Program-made: the position numbers and the translations under genes
Shown: positions 1-7,850 of the stretch, piece by piece
Position numbering within the stretch: position 1 is the stretch's first letter
Layout of the letters: every line of letters starts with the position of its first letter
Origin: Bacteroidota bacterium
GTDB taxonomy: Bacteria; Bacteroidota; Ignavibacteria; Ignavibacteriales; Ignavibacteriaceae
Length of the DNA: 64,000 nucleotides
NCBI GenBank assembly: GCA_020161395.1
Contig: JAIUOE010000011.1
Coordinates: forward strand, 1-64,000
Reading direction: 5' to 3'
Notes under the pieces: model-generated
The model's database searches: none
Told to the model about the DNA's origin: nothing
Seen by the model: only the letters and a program-made list of their open reading frames with translations

Positions 1-40
1 AATTTAACGTAAGGCGAGGAATAAATAAAACGGAGATCAT

Positions 41-56
41 AAGTTGGAACCAACTT
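41..56. repeat. Short inverted repeat near window edge
   Basis: AAGTTGG and CCAACTT form two perfect 7-base arms around AA. It lies 3' of queC and close to the window edge, so its parent gene is unseen. It may be an operator or a weak hairpin. Nothing else is recognisable in positions 1-99. Confidence 0.3.
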
Positions 57-94
57 GAGGCGAAGACTCTTTTTGCTAAATCTGAGAATATAAT

Positions 95-123
95 AAAAAA
101 GGCTGCCCCTTTTGAGACAGCCT
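95..123 (-). terminator. Rho-independent terminator of queC
   Basis: AGGCTG (100-105) pairs with CAGCCT (118-123). On the minus strand the stem is followed by a run of T (complement of the A-run 95-100). It lies about 20 bases past the queC stop. The same stem family recurs after transketolase and at 52336. Confidence 0.75.
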
Positions 124-143
124 CTTTGTTATTTTAAAGAAAA

Positions 144-833
144 CTACACAACATAATGGACAGGATCTTTTACACCCGCCTGCTCAAAACCATGTTTCCT
201 TAGAATGCAACTGTCGCATTCGCCGCATGAAGTTCCGTCAGGAAGAGGATCGTAGCAGGAATGAGTGATTGAATAATCCACACCGAGTCTGATACCCAGT
301 TCAATGATTTCCTTCTTGCTTAATTTCTGAAGCGGGGCGTGGATTTTAAGATGTGTCGTCCCCTCCACTCCCACTTTTGTTGCAAGATTAGCCATCTTTT
401 CGAATGATTCAATATATTCAGGTCTGCAATCAGGGTATCCGCTGTAGTCAATTGCATTCACTCCGATAAAGATGTCACTCGCCTGAAGCACTTCAGCAAA
501 TGCAAGCGCATAGGATAAAAATATTGTGTTTCTTGCGGGAACATATGTGACAGGAATATTTTTTGACATCTCCTCTTCTTCCCTGTGCTTTGGAACTTCG
601 AGTCCAGATGTCAAAGCCGATCCCCCAATCACTTTCATATCAATATCGATTACAAGGTGCTTCTTTGCCCCGAAATATTCAGCAACCATTGCGGCAGATT
701 TTAATTCCTGAAGATGTCGCTGACCATAATTAAAACTGAGGCAGTAAATTTCATATCCTTGTTCTTTGGCAACCGCTGCCACGGTGGTTGAATCAAGCCC
801 TCCGCTCGTAAGAACAACTGCTTTTTTTGGCAT
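144..833 (-). CDS. queC: 7-cyano-7-deazaguanine synthase QueC
   Basis: This enzyme converts 7-carboxy-7-deazaguanine to preQ0 using ATP and ammonia, a cytosolic step in making queuosine for tRNA. The 229-residue protein has the normal family length. The PP-loop ATP-binding motif SGGLDST is at residues 10-16. A C-terminal zinc site is visible as SCY, then CGEC and C, in the segment ending ILRKHGF. The start is ATG at 833. No other queuosine gene is visible in the window, so the rest of the pathway must be elsewhere. It is transcribed alone, with a good TTG-N20-TAGATTTG promoter upstream and a hairpin terminator downstream. Confidence 0.96.
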   Translation of the reverse strand: MPKKAVVLTSGGLDSTTVAAVAKEQGYEIYCLSFNYGQRHLQELKSAAMVAEYFGAKKHLVIDIDMKVIGGSALTSGLEVPKHREEEEMSKNIPVTYVPARNTIFLSYALAFAEVLQASDIFIGVNAIDYSGYPDCRPEYIESFEKMANLATKVGVEGTTHLKIHAPLQKLSKKEIIELGIRLGVDYSITHSCYDPLPDGTSCGECDSCILRKHGFEQAGVKDPVHYVV

Positions 834-876
834 TTTTTATTCTTTGACTTTTTGATAAAATTAAAAATTTGAAGCC

Positions 877-907
877 CAAATCTAACCAAACAGTGACTTT
901 TGACCAA
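877..907 (-). promoter_or_regulatory. Bacteroidota-type promoter for queC
   Basis: On the minus strand TTG (907-905) is followed by 20 bases and then TAGATTTG (884-877). This matches the -33 TTG / -7 TAnnTTTG consensus known for the Bacteroidota primary sigma factor. It places a start site near 870, leaving a leader of about 35 bases. No preQ1 riboswitch-like sequence was seen in that leader. Confidence 0.55.
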
Positions 908-1123
908 TTTTAAGATTTTACTTCTCTCTCGTTTGACTTGTATGGTAAATTGAATAACACTAAATTAAGGGTTCACTTTAAATATTTAATGCCGGTGTCT
1001 GCATGCTGTTAATTTCTTTTGCGGTGCCTCAAATATGAACTTTTAACTTCTCTGACAGGTTTTCATCTGACAGCAACAATCTTATTCCAAAACAATAAAG
1101 CCCTTTTTCTCAAAGGAGAAACA

Positions 1124-2902
1124 ATGTACAAGTATTTTCTCATGTTAGCCGTCTTTTCTTTCGTGACCTTTGGCCAAAGCAAAGGGAATCCTGAAATTAC
1201 GCCGAAAGAAATCATTGAACACATTAAATTTTTGGCTTCAGATGAACTGGAAGGCCGGTCACCGGGAAGTGGCAAAGATATCATCGCCGCTAATTATATC
1301 AGGGAGATTTTGAAAAGATCCGGTATTACTCTGCTCGGTAATGATGGATTTCAGCACTTTGAAGTTGGCGGTGCATCGAAAATCAGCGAGAAAAGTTCGT
1401 TGACCATAAACAAGACGGAACTTAAATTTGACAAAGATTTTACACCTCTGGTAATATCCTCCTCAGGTGAGGTGAATGCAGAAGTCTTCTTTTGTGGCTA
1501 CGGTTATGTAATTAACGACCAAAAATTGAAAGTCAACAATTACACATCAGAAGTAAAAGGTAAATGGGTTTTGGTTATGAGAGGGGCTCCGGATGTTCCC
1601 GGGATGAAGGAAATCTTCGAAAGTCACTCTTCGCTTCGGAAAAAAATTATCACCGCAAAAGACAACGGAGCCGCTGGGATAATTTTCGTTAACGGCTACG
1701 AATTCGATAAAAATGACAATCTTGTCAACAGCTCACAAGGTGCCGGGGAGCCCGATGCAGGAATTCCGGCAGTTCATATTACCAGGGAAATGGCTGAGAT
1801 CCTGCTCAAGGGTTCCGGTAAGTCTCTGGCTCAGTTGGAAACCTCACTTAAAAATGATATCTCCCAAAGTGTCTCTTTCAACACCTCCGTGGTTGTAAAA
1901 GGAACAACGGTGGTTACAAGAACAAAGAAACCGACTGTAAATGTTGTGGGCATGATTGAAGGCAGCGATCCGGTTTTGAAGAATGAATATATAGTTATCG
2001 GTGCCCATTTTGATCACTTGGGTTGGGGTGGTCCCGGTACGGGCAGCAGAAGACCCGATACAATCGCCATTCATAATGGTGCCGATGATAATGCTTCCGG
2101 AACTGCAACTGCTTTGGAGATAGTCGAAAAACTCGCGGCAAATAAATCGCAGTTGAAAAGAAGTGTAATCTTTCTCGCATTTGGTGCCGAAGAAATGGGT
2201 TTGCTGGGATCGAAGTACTTTACCGATAATCCGATTAAGGAATTGAGAAACATCAAATTGATGATAAATCTTGATATGGTTGGAAGGCTGAATCCTGATA
2301 CCAAAGTTTTGAGTGTCGGAGGGACAGGAACCGCCGTCGAATTTGAAAAATACATCGACAAGTATATTGCAAAATCAGGATTGCAGGTCAAGAAATCACC
2401 CGAGGGTTACGGACCTTCGGATCATGCCTCATTCTATTCAAAGGACATCCCCGTTCTCTTCTTCTTTACCGGCGTGCATGATGATTACCACACACCTTTC
2501 GATGACTGGGAAAAAATCAATTCAGACGGAGCTGGTGTTATCGGCAATCTGGCTTATGACATCACCATGGAAATTGCAAATACTGATATACCTCCTGTGT
2601 TCCAGCTCGCCGGTCCCAAAGAAAGACCAAAAGACTCACCGGGCTACAAAGTCTCCCTTGGAATTATGCCTGATATGTCAGCATCGGATATTGTCGGAGT
2701 CAGAGCTGAAACAGTTATCCCCGACCGTCCCGCTCATAAAGCCGGCATGTTGAAGGGTGATATTATCACGGCTATCAATGGGAAACCTGTTAAGGATTTG
2801 TATGAATATATGGAGAGACTGGCAGAATTAAAGAAGGGTGATCTTGTCAATGTAACTGTTACCAGAGGCAATGAAAGCCTGATTTTAAAGGTTCAACTCT
2901 AA
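1124..2902 (+). CDS. Exported M28 family metallopeptidase with PA and PDZ domains
   Basis: This is a secreted zinc aminopeptidase of family M28. The ATG at 1124 is preferred over an upstream in-frame start because AAAGGAGAA sits just before it and the protein then begins with a signal peptide (MYKYFLMLAVFSFVTFG), giving 592 residues. A PA insert lies in the first half, around VLVMRGAP. Metal-site motifs follow in the expected order: GAHFDHLG, NGADDNASG, GAEEMGLLGS, NLDMVG and SDHASF. The last roughly 90 residues form a PDZ domain (KAGMLKGDIITAINGKPV), which would bind peptide ends or target the enzyme. The combination is common in the FCB group. It is transcribed alone. Confidence 0.9.
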   Translation: MYKYFLMLAVFSFVTFGQSKGNPEITPKEIIEHIKFLASDELEGRSPGSGKDIIAANYIREILKRSGITLLGNDGFQHFEVGGASKISEKSSLTINKTELKFDKDFTPLVISSSGEVNAEVFFCGYGYVINDQKLKVNNYTSEVKGKWVLVMRGAPDVPGMKEIFESHSSLRKKIITAKDNGAAGIIFVNGYEFDKNDNLVNSSQGAGEPDAGIPAVHITREMAEILLKGSGKSLAQLETSLKNDISQSVSFNTSVVVKGTTVVTRTKKPTVNVVGMIEGSDPVLKNEYIVIGAHFDHLGWGGPGTGSRRPDTIAIHNGADDNASGTATALEIVEKLAANKSQLKRSVIFLAFGAEEMGLLGSKYFTDNPIKELRNIKLMINLDMVGRLNPDTKVLSVGGTGTAVEFEKYIDKYIAKSGLQVKKSPEGYGPSDHASFYSKDIPVLFFFTGVHDDYHTPFDDWEKINSDGAGVIGNLAYDITMEIANTDIPPVFQLAGPKERPKDSPGYKVSLGIMPDMSASDIVGVRAETVIPDRPAHKAGMLKGDIITAINGKPVKDLYEYMERLAELKKGDLVNVTVTRGNESLILKVQL

Positions 2903-2914
2903 AAACTTTTCGGA

Positions 2915-2944
2915 GCGGAGATTCTTGGTTCTAAGGGTCTCCGC
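2915..2944 (+). terminator. Hairpin after M28 peptidase gene
   Basis: GCGGAGA (2915-2921) and TCTCCGC (2938-2944) form a 7-base GC-rich stem 13 bases past the stop codon. No clear T-run follows, so it may be a stability hairpin instead of an intrinsic terminator. Confidence 0.4.
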
Positions 2945-3017
2945 ACTACTGCATCTCTATTCATCTCTTGAATGCGTTTTCAGCCCGAATTGACAATTTC
3001 TTTCCTTTTTTGGTATT

Positions 3018-3237
3018 TTATACACAAGTTATCAACATTTCTGTTGATAACTTTATATGGAATTAATTTCAGATATTCAAATTAAATCTCTCTTTTTAGG
3101 CAATATTTTTTTCTTGATGCAACTTTTTTTCCGTTTCGAAGGATAATTACGCAATAATTGTCAATTTTTTAGTAAATTTCGATAGTTTTAATAAGCAGAA
3201 TCGTAGCAGGCTTTTGGACACAAAAAAGTTATCAACA
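3018..3237. other. Cluster of DnaA-box-like 9-mers in the 426-base intergenic region 2903-3328
   Basis: One perfect DnaA-box match to TTATNCACA, TTATACACA, lies at 3018-3026. TTATCAACA at 3029-3037 and its inverted copy at 3042-3050 form a perfect 11-base inverted repeat, AGTTATCAACA/TGTTGATAACT, with a 4-base loop. A third AGTTATCAACA lies at 3227-3237, exactly 200 bases from the first. The sequence between is AT-rich. TTATCAACA differs from TTATCCACA at one base. This may be a DnaA-binding region or replication origin, or an operator for another protein. No dnaA, dnaN or gyrase gene is nearby. Confidence 0.4.
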
Positions 3238-3328
3238 ATTTTGAGTCAACGGCGGTCATAATTATGATCTCAATTATAATATTCCAAAACTCCCTGTTTT
3301 AACCTTTATCCATTCAAATGAGTGAAAA

Positions 3329-6300
3329 ATGCCGCAGGATCAATTAGCCAGGTTTTTAGATGAACAGTATGTAATCTCAGACTTGCCATATCTCGAGATT
3401 GGAGACTCAATCGTACTATCGGGTATTACATACAAAATCATCGAGTCATTTTATGACATAGATTTTTTGCCTGATGGATTTTACTACAAAGCTTCAAACA
3501 GCGATAATGAATATTTCCTTATAAAGCTGCTTTTCAAATTTAGAAATGTAGCCAATGAGCCCAAAGCTGTGGTACATTCCGGACTGACCGGTTTGTCTCA
3601 CGAATCCCTTGCGGTTCCCGTCGAATTTGGTACTGGAATTAAGAAGTACAACTTCAAATACTGTTTCGAGATATATGAGCTTCCGGGTGATGTGGTGCCT
3701 TTGGTTAATGTGGATATCGCGGCAGGTGCAGTCAGAAACGGTCTCCTTCCACAAGTGAAGAACCTCCTTGAATATTTGCATGAAAATGATTTCTATCTTC
3801 CCCACCTGCATTTATGCAATTTATTTGTTTCTCCGGGAAAGTCCCCCAGGATAGTGTTGTTTGGTTACGGTCATGCTTTGATGAAGAGTAAATTTCCATT
3901 TATAGCAAAGACATCCTTCTCTGAAGGGAACCTCTGCAGATATTATTATTCCCCTGAAATCATCGAAGGTCTTTACTCTGAAACCAGCGACTATTATTCC
4001 GTGGGTATGATATTGCTGCGACTGTTTTATCCGGAGACTTTTGACTCTGCAGCATATCGTTCGATCGTTCGTAATGGCGAAGAACTAAAACCGGTTATAG
4101 ATTATAAAACCGATCTTTACGAGGTCAATACGATTATTGAAGGATTGACTCTGCATGAGGAACTGAACCGGTTTTCTTCAAAGGAAATTGAAGACTTGAT
4201 AGCAGGAAAAAGGGTCGTTCCTCTCTATTACGGAAGCTTCTTCCTTTTTAAAGACGATTTTGGTGAAGGTAAACTTCACAACCTTGGCGATTTTGTCGAG
4301 CTTGTTAAATCGGAACCAGAAAGATTTCTTGCGTTCAGCAAGGCTCCTCAAAATCTTAAAGCTCTGTCTGACTGGTTTAATGGTCTCGAGGGGGTTAAAG
4401 ATATAGCCGGACTGAAAAAGCGGATCATCAGATATCAAAATATCACTCCGAAATATTTCATCGAGGTAATTCTTCGTCACCTCCTTCCTACAAAAAATCT
4501 GATCTTGAATGAGATCGAATTCGATTTTTCTGATAAAACAGAGATTGAAAAGAATCTTCAGATATATTTCAGAAATCTTGAACATATTCATTATTACTTC
4601 CCCACTCACGATATACGCGCTGAACTCTTTTACTTTCTCCTTGCTGCGAGCGAAATCAGTGAATCCGATCCAACCGGCTATAAACTTCTAAGGGACGCAA
4701 GGGATACAGTTTGCAGTATTCTCGAGATTAATCCTGTCGGATTGATAGATTCATTCAGTACCCCCTCAATGACAGTTTTTCCGGCCCAATGGGCACGAAT
4801 ATTTCATGCTTTTATACCAAAAAAATATTTCAGGTCTTTCGAGGGAACGAAAATTCAAAACCTCGAGGATTTTGCTTTCTACCTCGCTCAGCACCCTGAA
4901 GTACTTACCGATGAGTTTCACTACTACGATATGATCAGATTTCTTGAAAATTTCGGTATAACTGACCTGAAAGGCAGAACCTACAAGGAAATTGTATTCG
5001 AGATTATGGACAAAAAAGTTGAATGCGACATCAACATTTCGAGAATCGATGAAATCGAAGCCGGTAAATATAAAATGTACTTTTCGTACCGGTATTCTCT
5101 GACTAATTTTTTCAAATCTCATGGTCTCGAACTTCCCTTCACCACGGAAATTAAACAGCAGTACAATTATGAGTTCAAGAAAAAGGGACTAAAATCTGCC
5201 TCCCAGACTGTAAAGCATTTCTTTTCGCATCTTGAAAAAGAGTTTTCCGTAAAAATCGAGAAAATTACAGAGGAGAAGAAAAGTGAAATCGCAAACCGGT
5301 TCAATGAAATTCTGGCAACTAAAATAAGATGGCAGACAGTCCTTGTAAACATCCTGATTATTGCGGGTACCGGTTTTCTGATTTCGGAGTTCGGATCAGG
5401 TCTTGTCTTGAATGAAAAGATGAAGTGGTACCTTAATTTGATGCCCGATTTTGAATTCTTTGCCATTAAACTGTTGCCGTATATCGTTATGACTGGCTTT
5501 GTGGGCATGCTCTATGTCCTGTCCCAAAACCTGAAACTGATCGGATTTATTGTCTTTACTCTTCTTCTTGCAACGGGCGGAGCAACCTGGTTTGTGTATG
5601 AAAAAGGAAGTAAAGCAATTGAAGAGGATGTCAGTTTGAAAAAATCGATTCTGACTGAACTTTATACAGGGCGCTCTGCAGAAACCAAACCTGAGGTTAT
5701 CTCCCCGAAGGAAATGGCGGCACTTTTTGATATCACATTTGGTATTGTAAATCCCGGATACAAGCCTCTTGTTCAATATTTGGCCGATCAGGAGAGATTT
5801 CGGGTTAAATCAAACAGCAGGGTGGTTTCCCGTACTCTCCGCAAATTACAGGATGATTCCTGGGCAGCCAAATTTGATCTCATCGACAATTTCTCCCTCC
5901 CGATTGAAAGAACCGTTGGAACCGTTCCAATACCCGATAACAACGGATTCTTTAACAGTCTCGGCTACTTTGGATTTAAGTTAAAGATGGATAAAATAAA
6001 AATTGAAGGCGGTGATAACTCTGTTTTTGGTATCGCTTTCAACAGATACTACCTGCTAATCACAAAATCTGAAGTAAAACTGTACAAAAAAGAGGAAGAA
6101 AACAAAGGGGACAAAAATGAATTTTTACTTCTTAGTCAGATGACAGGTTATGATTATTCGATTGAAGCTTCAGGTCCCGACAGAGAGGTTATGCCGGCAG
6201 GAGTGCTCGAAAAATTGTTCACTGAAAAAGAGCTTGTGAAAGGGAATCCGGAGATCAACAATTCTGAATTTGATCTGGAAATTACAGTTTTGTTTTCGTC

Positions 6301-6688
6301 AATTTCAGTCAGGATCAATGGGAAAGAAGTGATTAAAACGAACGAAAAGAATGGCTACACTGACCTCGATTATGAACATTTTAAACCCAATATATCTCTT
6401 GTTTTTGGAGTGGAAAGCGACTATTCATTCACTTCTGTCACCATTTCCCCATTACCTGATCCGACAGGTGACAGGAACTATCTGGCAAGGCACAATCTTA
6501 AAGGAAAAATCAAACCCGGTTCATCACTTTTTACGGATAAGGGTTTGTCTTCAGCATCTGCTGAAAAACCAACCGACAAGGAGATTCTTTTTGTTAAAAA
6601 TCTGGAAGGAAATGTTGTCACTCTTGAGAGTTCTGCCGGAAAAGTCTTTTACTTAAGTAAAAAGGATGTGGACGATATTTATTTCTGA
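3329..6688 (+). CDS. Large membrane-anchored pseudokinase with C-terminal extracytoplasmic domain
   Basis: This 1119-residue protein has a divergent protein-kinase fold at residues about 25-240. K66 (FLIK) fits the VAIK lysine. HRDLKPEN has become LPHLHLCN (157-164), with His in place of the catalytic Asp but Asn164 kept. DFG has become LFG (177-179). SPE at 208-210 and SDYYSVG around 220 fit the APE and SDxWSxG motifs. A long unassigned helical region follows (about 260-660), then three membrane segments (about 669-686, 711-731, 737-757). The last 340 residues look like a beta-rich, lectin/LamG-like domain. The catalytic losses suggest a signalling scaffold without phosphotransfer. It is transcribed alone. 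The fold call is by motif order only. Confidence 0.72.
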   Translation: MPQDQLARFLDEQYVISDLPYLEIGDSIVLSGITYKIIESFYDIDFLPDGFYYKASNSDNEYFLIKLLFKFRNVANEPKAVVHSGLTGLSHESLAVPVEFGTGIKKYNFKYCFEIYELPGDVVPLVNVDIAAGAVRNGLLPQVKNLLEYLHENDFYLPHLHLCNLFVSPGKSPRIVLFGYGHALMKSKFPFIAKTSFSEGNLCRYYYSPEIIEGLYSETSDYYSVGMILLRLFYPETFDSAAYRSIVRNGEELKPVIDYKTDLYEVNTIIEGLTLHEELNRFSSKEIEDLIAGKRVVPLYYGSFFLFKDDFGEGKLHNLGDFVELVKSEPERFLAFSKAPQNLKALSDWFNGLEGVKDIAGLKKRIIRYQNITPKYFIEVILRHLLPTKNLILNEIEFDFSDKTEIEKNLQIYFRNLEHIHYYFPTHDIRAELFYFLLAASEISESDPTGYKLLRDARDTVCSILEINPVGLIDSFSTPSMTVFPAQWARIFHAFIPKKYFRSFEGTKIQNLEDFAFYLAQHPEVLTDEFHYYDMIRFLENFGITDLKGRTYKEIVFEIMDKKVECDINISRIDEIEAGKYKMYFSYRYSLTNFFKSHGLELPFTTEIKQQYNYEFKKKGLKSASQTVKHFFSHLEKEFSVKIEKITEEKKSEIANRFNEILATKIRWQTVLVNILIIAGTGFLISEFGSGLVLNEKMKWYLNLMPDFEFFAIKLLPYIVMTGFVGMLYVLSQNLKLIGFIVFTLLLATGGATWFVYEKGSKAIEEDVSLKKSILTELYTGRSAETKPEVISPKEMAALFDITFGIVNPGYKPLVQYLADQERFRVKSNSRVVSRTLRKLQDDSWAAKFDLIDNFSLPIERTVGTVPIPDNNGFFNSLGYFGFKLKMDKIKIEGGDNSVFGIAFNRYYLLITKSEVKLYKKEEENKGDKNEFLLLSQMTGYDYSIEASGPDREVMPAGVLEKLFTEKELVKGNPEINNSEFDLEITVLFSSISVRINGKEVIKTNEKNGYTDLDYEHFKPNISLVFGVESDYSFTSVTISPLPDPTGDRNYLARHNLKGKIKPGSSLFTDKGLSSASAEKPTDKEILFVKNLEGNVVTLESSAGKVFYLSKKDVDDIYF

Positions 6689-6713
6689 TCACCCGGATAA
6701 AAAGATTCACTGA

Positions 6714-7850
6714 TCAGTCACCATACCCTGTAAGTTCGACATAACCCGAACCTTTGATGGTCGTCCCCTTGATTTTTTCAATATCAACTGCTCCTTCGTA
6801 GTATGTGATACGGAATTTATGCAGTTGATTTTTCATCGAAGTGGATATCTTGTAAATCGTTTTTTCGGAGTCCACTTCAATTTCCCACGCAGAGGGATAC
6901 ACATTTTTCTCAATTGTTACGGTATTCGTTACTCTGAATTTTAACTCCTCATTCCTCAGGGTTTTGCTGGTGCCATCCGCTTTTACCAGACTCCCCTTCT
7001 GAAAGTTTGTATTCCCGTCTTTATCTCTCAATCTGAAGTACATAAGTTCTGAGTTGTCATCCAACTGCAATGCGAACCAGTCCCAGCCTTTTTGATCCGG
7101 CTCGAGGGCACTTGTTGACCATTCGTGATCCATCCAGCTCCACCCTTCAAGAGCGTGTGATTCACCTCCGGTCTTTAGTTGCCCACTCGTGGCGATTCTG
7201 GTAAAGGAATAATAATATGAAGCATTTCCGGGATTGTTGGACTTTCTGCTCAGCCCTTTTTCACCCTGCAAAACCATTTCCTTTTGTGGCTCAAGGGAAA
7301 AGGAAAATTCAAATTCCCGGCTCCTGGCAAAAATGGAAATCTTCGGTTTGGAACTGCCCGTTTTGAAGTCAAAATTGAGTTCGAAACCCTCAATATGTAT
7401 TCTGCCCTTTTCAGGGTCGCTTCCAGCCAGCGCTCCGGTTCCTCTTGCGAACTTTTCGGCAGAATAGAATTTTCCTGTTGTGATATCACTAAGTCCCAAA
7501 TGTGCAGAATAAACCGATCCTGTTTGAAACCCCAGAGAATCATCTTCTTTTCCCGGTACAATACCGTTTCTGAAAATTGTGAATTGATAACCGAACCGTC
7601 TGCCCGTTGCGGTTTTGAGATTACCGGTGAAGTACCACCACTCCGTTTTATAATCGTAGTGGGCAAAGTGATCTTCCGGGAAATTAAAACTGATTATTGA
7701 ATCTGCCTTTTTGAATCCTTTGGATTCTGCAGACATCACACTCGAAACCGTCAATTCTGCCTCACCCCTCTCACCTTCAAGATTCAACACAAACCACAAC
7801 ACTCCAGAGAGTATAATAACGGTGACTAAAGAAAGAAGCAACAATCTCAT
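6714..7850 (-). CDS. Lipocalin-like AttH/CrtC family protein
   Basis: This is a 378-residue exported or membrane-anchored protein with an N-terminal hydrophobic segment (LLLLSLVTVIILSGVLWFVL). The motifs KTEWWYFTGNL and RFGYQFTIFRNG near the start, and GWSWMDHEWST in the middle, are typical of the AttH/CrtC lipocalin-like family. That family includes carotenoid 1,2-hydratases and the AttH protein of att ABC operons. Its ATG directly follows the TAG stop of the FtsX-like permease (TAGATG), so the two are translationally coupled. This gene order argues for a role in lipid or hydrophobic-molecule handling with the transporter, not in carotenoid synthesis. The substrate is unknown. Confidence 0.85.
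   Translation of the reverse strand: MRLLLLSLVTVIILSGVLWFVLNLEGERGEAELTVSSVMSAESKGFKKADSIISFNFPEDHFAHYDYKTEWWYFTGNLKTATGRRFGYQFTIFRNGIVPGKEDDSLGFQTGSVYSAHLGLSDITTGKFYSAEKFARGTGALAGSDPEKGRIHIEGFELNFDFKTGSSKPKISIFARSREFEFSFSLEPQKEMVLQGEKGLSRKSNNPGNASYYYSFTRIATSGQLKTGGESHALEGWSWMDHEWSTSALEPDQKGWDWFALQLDDNSELMYFRLRDKDGNTNFQKGSLVKADGTSKTLRNEELKFRVTNTVTIEKNVYPSAWEIEVDSEKTIYKISTSMKNQLHKFRITYYEGAVDIEKIKGTTIKGSGYVELTGYGD

Noticed and set aside
41-56. IS or transposon end at the left edge
   Set aside because: Only one short inverted repeat, with no transposase gene or target duplication visible.
834-876. preQ1 riboswitch upstream of queC
   Set aside because: The leader is short and AT-rich with no preQ1 aptamer-like motif; a plain promoter explains it.
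1019-1123. Extra N-terminal codons for the M28 peptidase
   Set aside because: The ATG at 1124 has a strong AAAGGAGAA site and restores a signal peptide; the upstream segment looks like leader DNA.
6714-7850. Carotenoid 1,2-hydratase (CrtC) in a carotenoid cluster
   Set aside because: No carotenoid genes are near; coupling to an FtsX-type ABC transporter fits AttH better.
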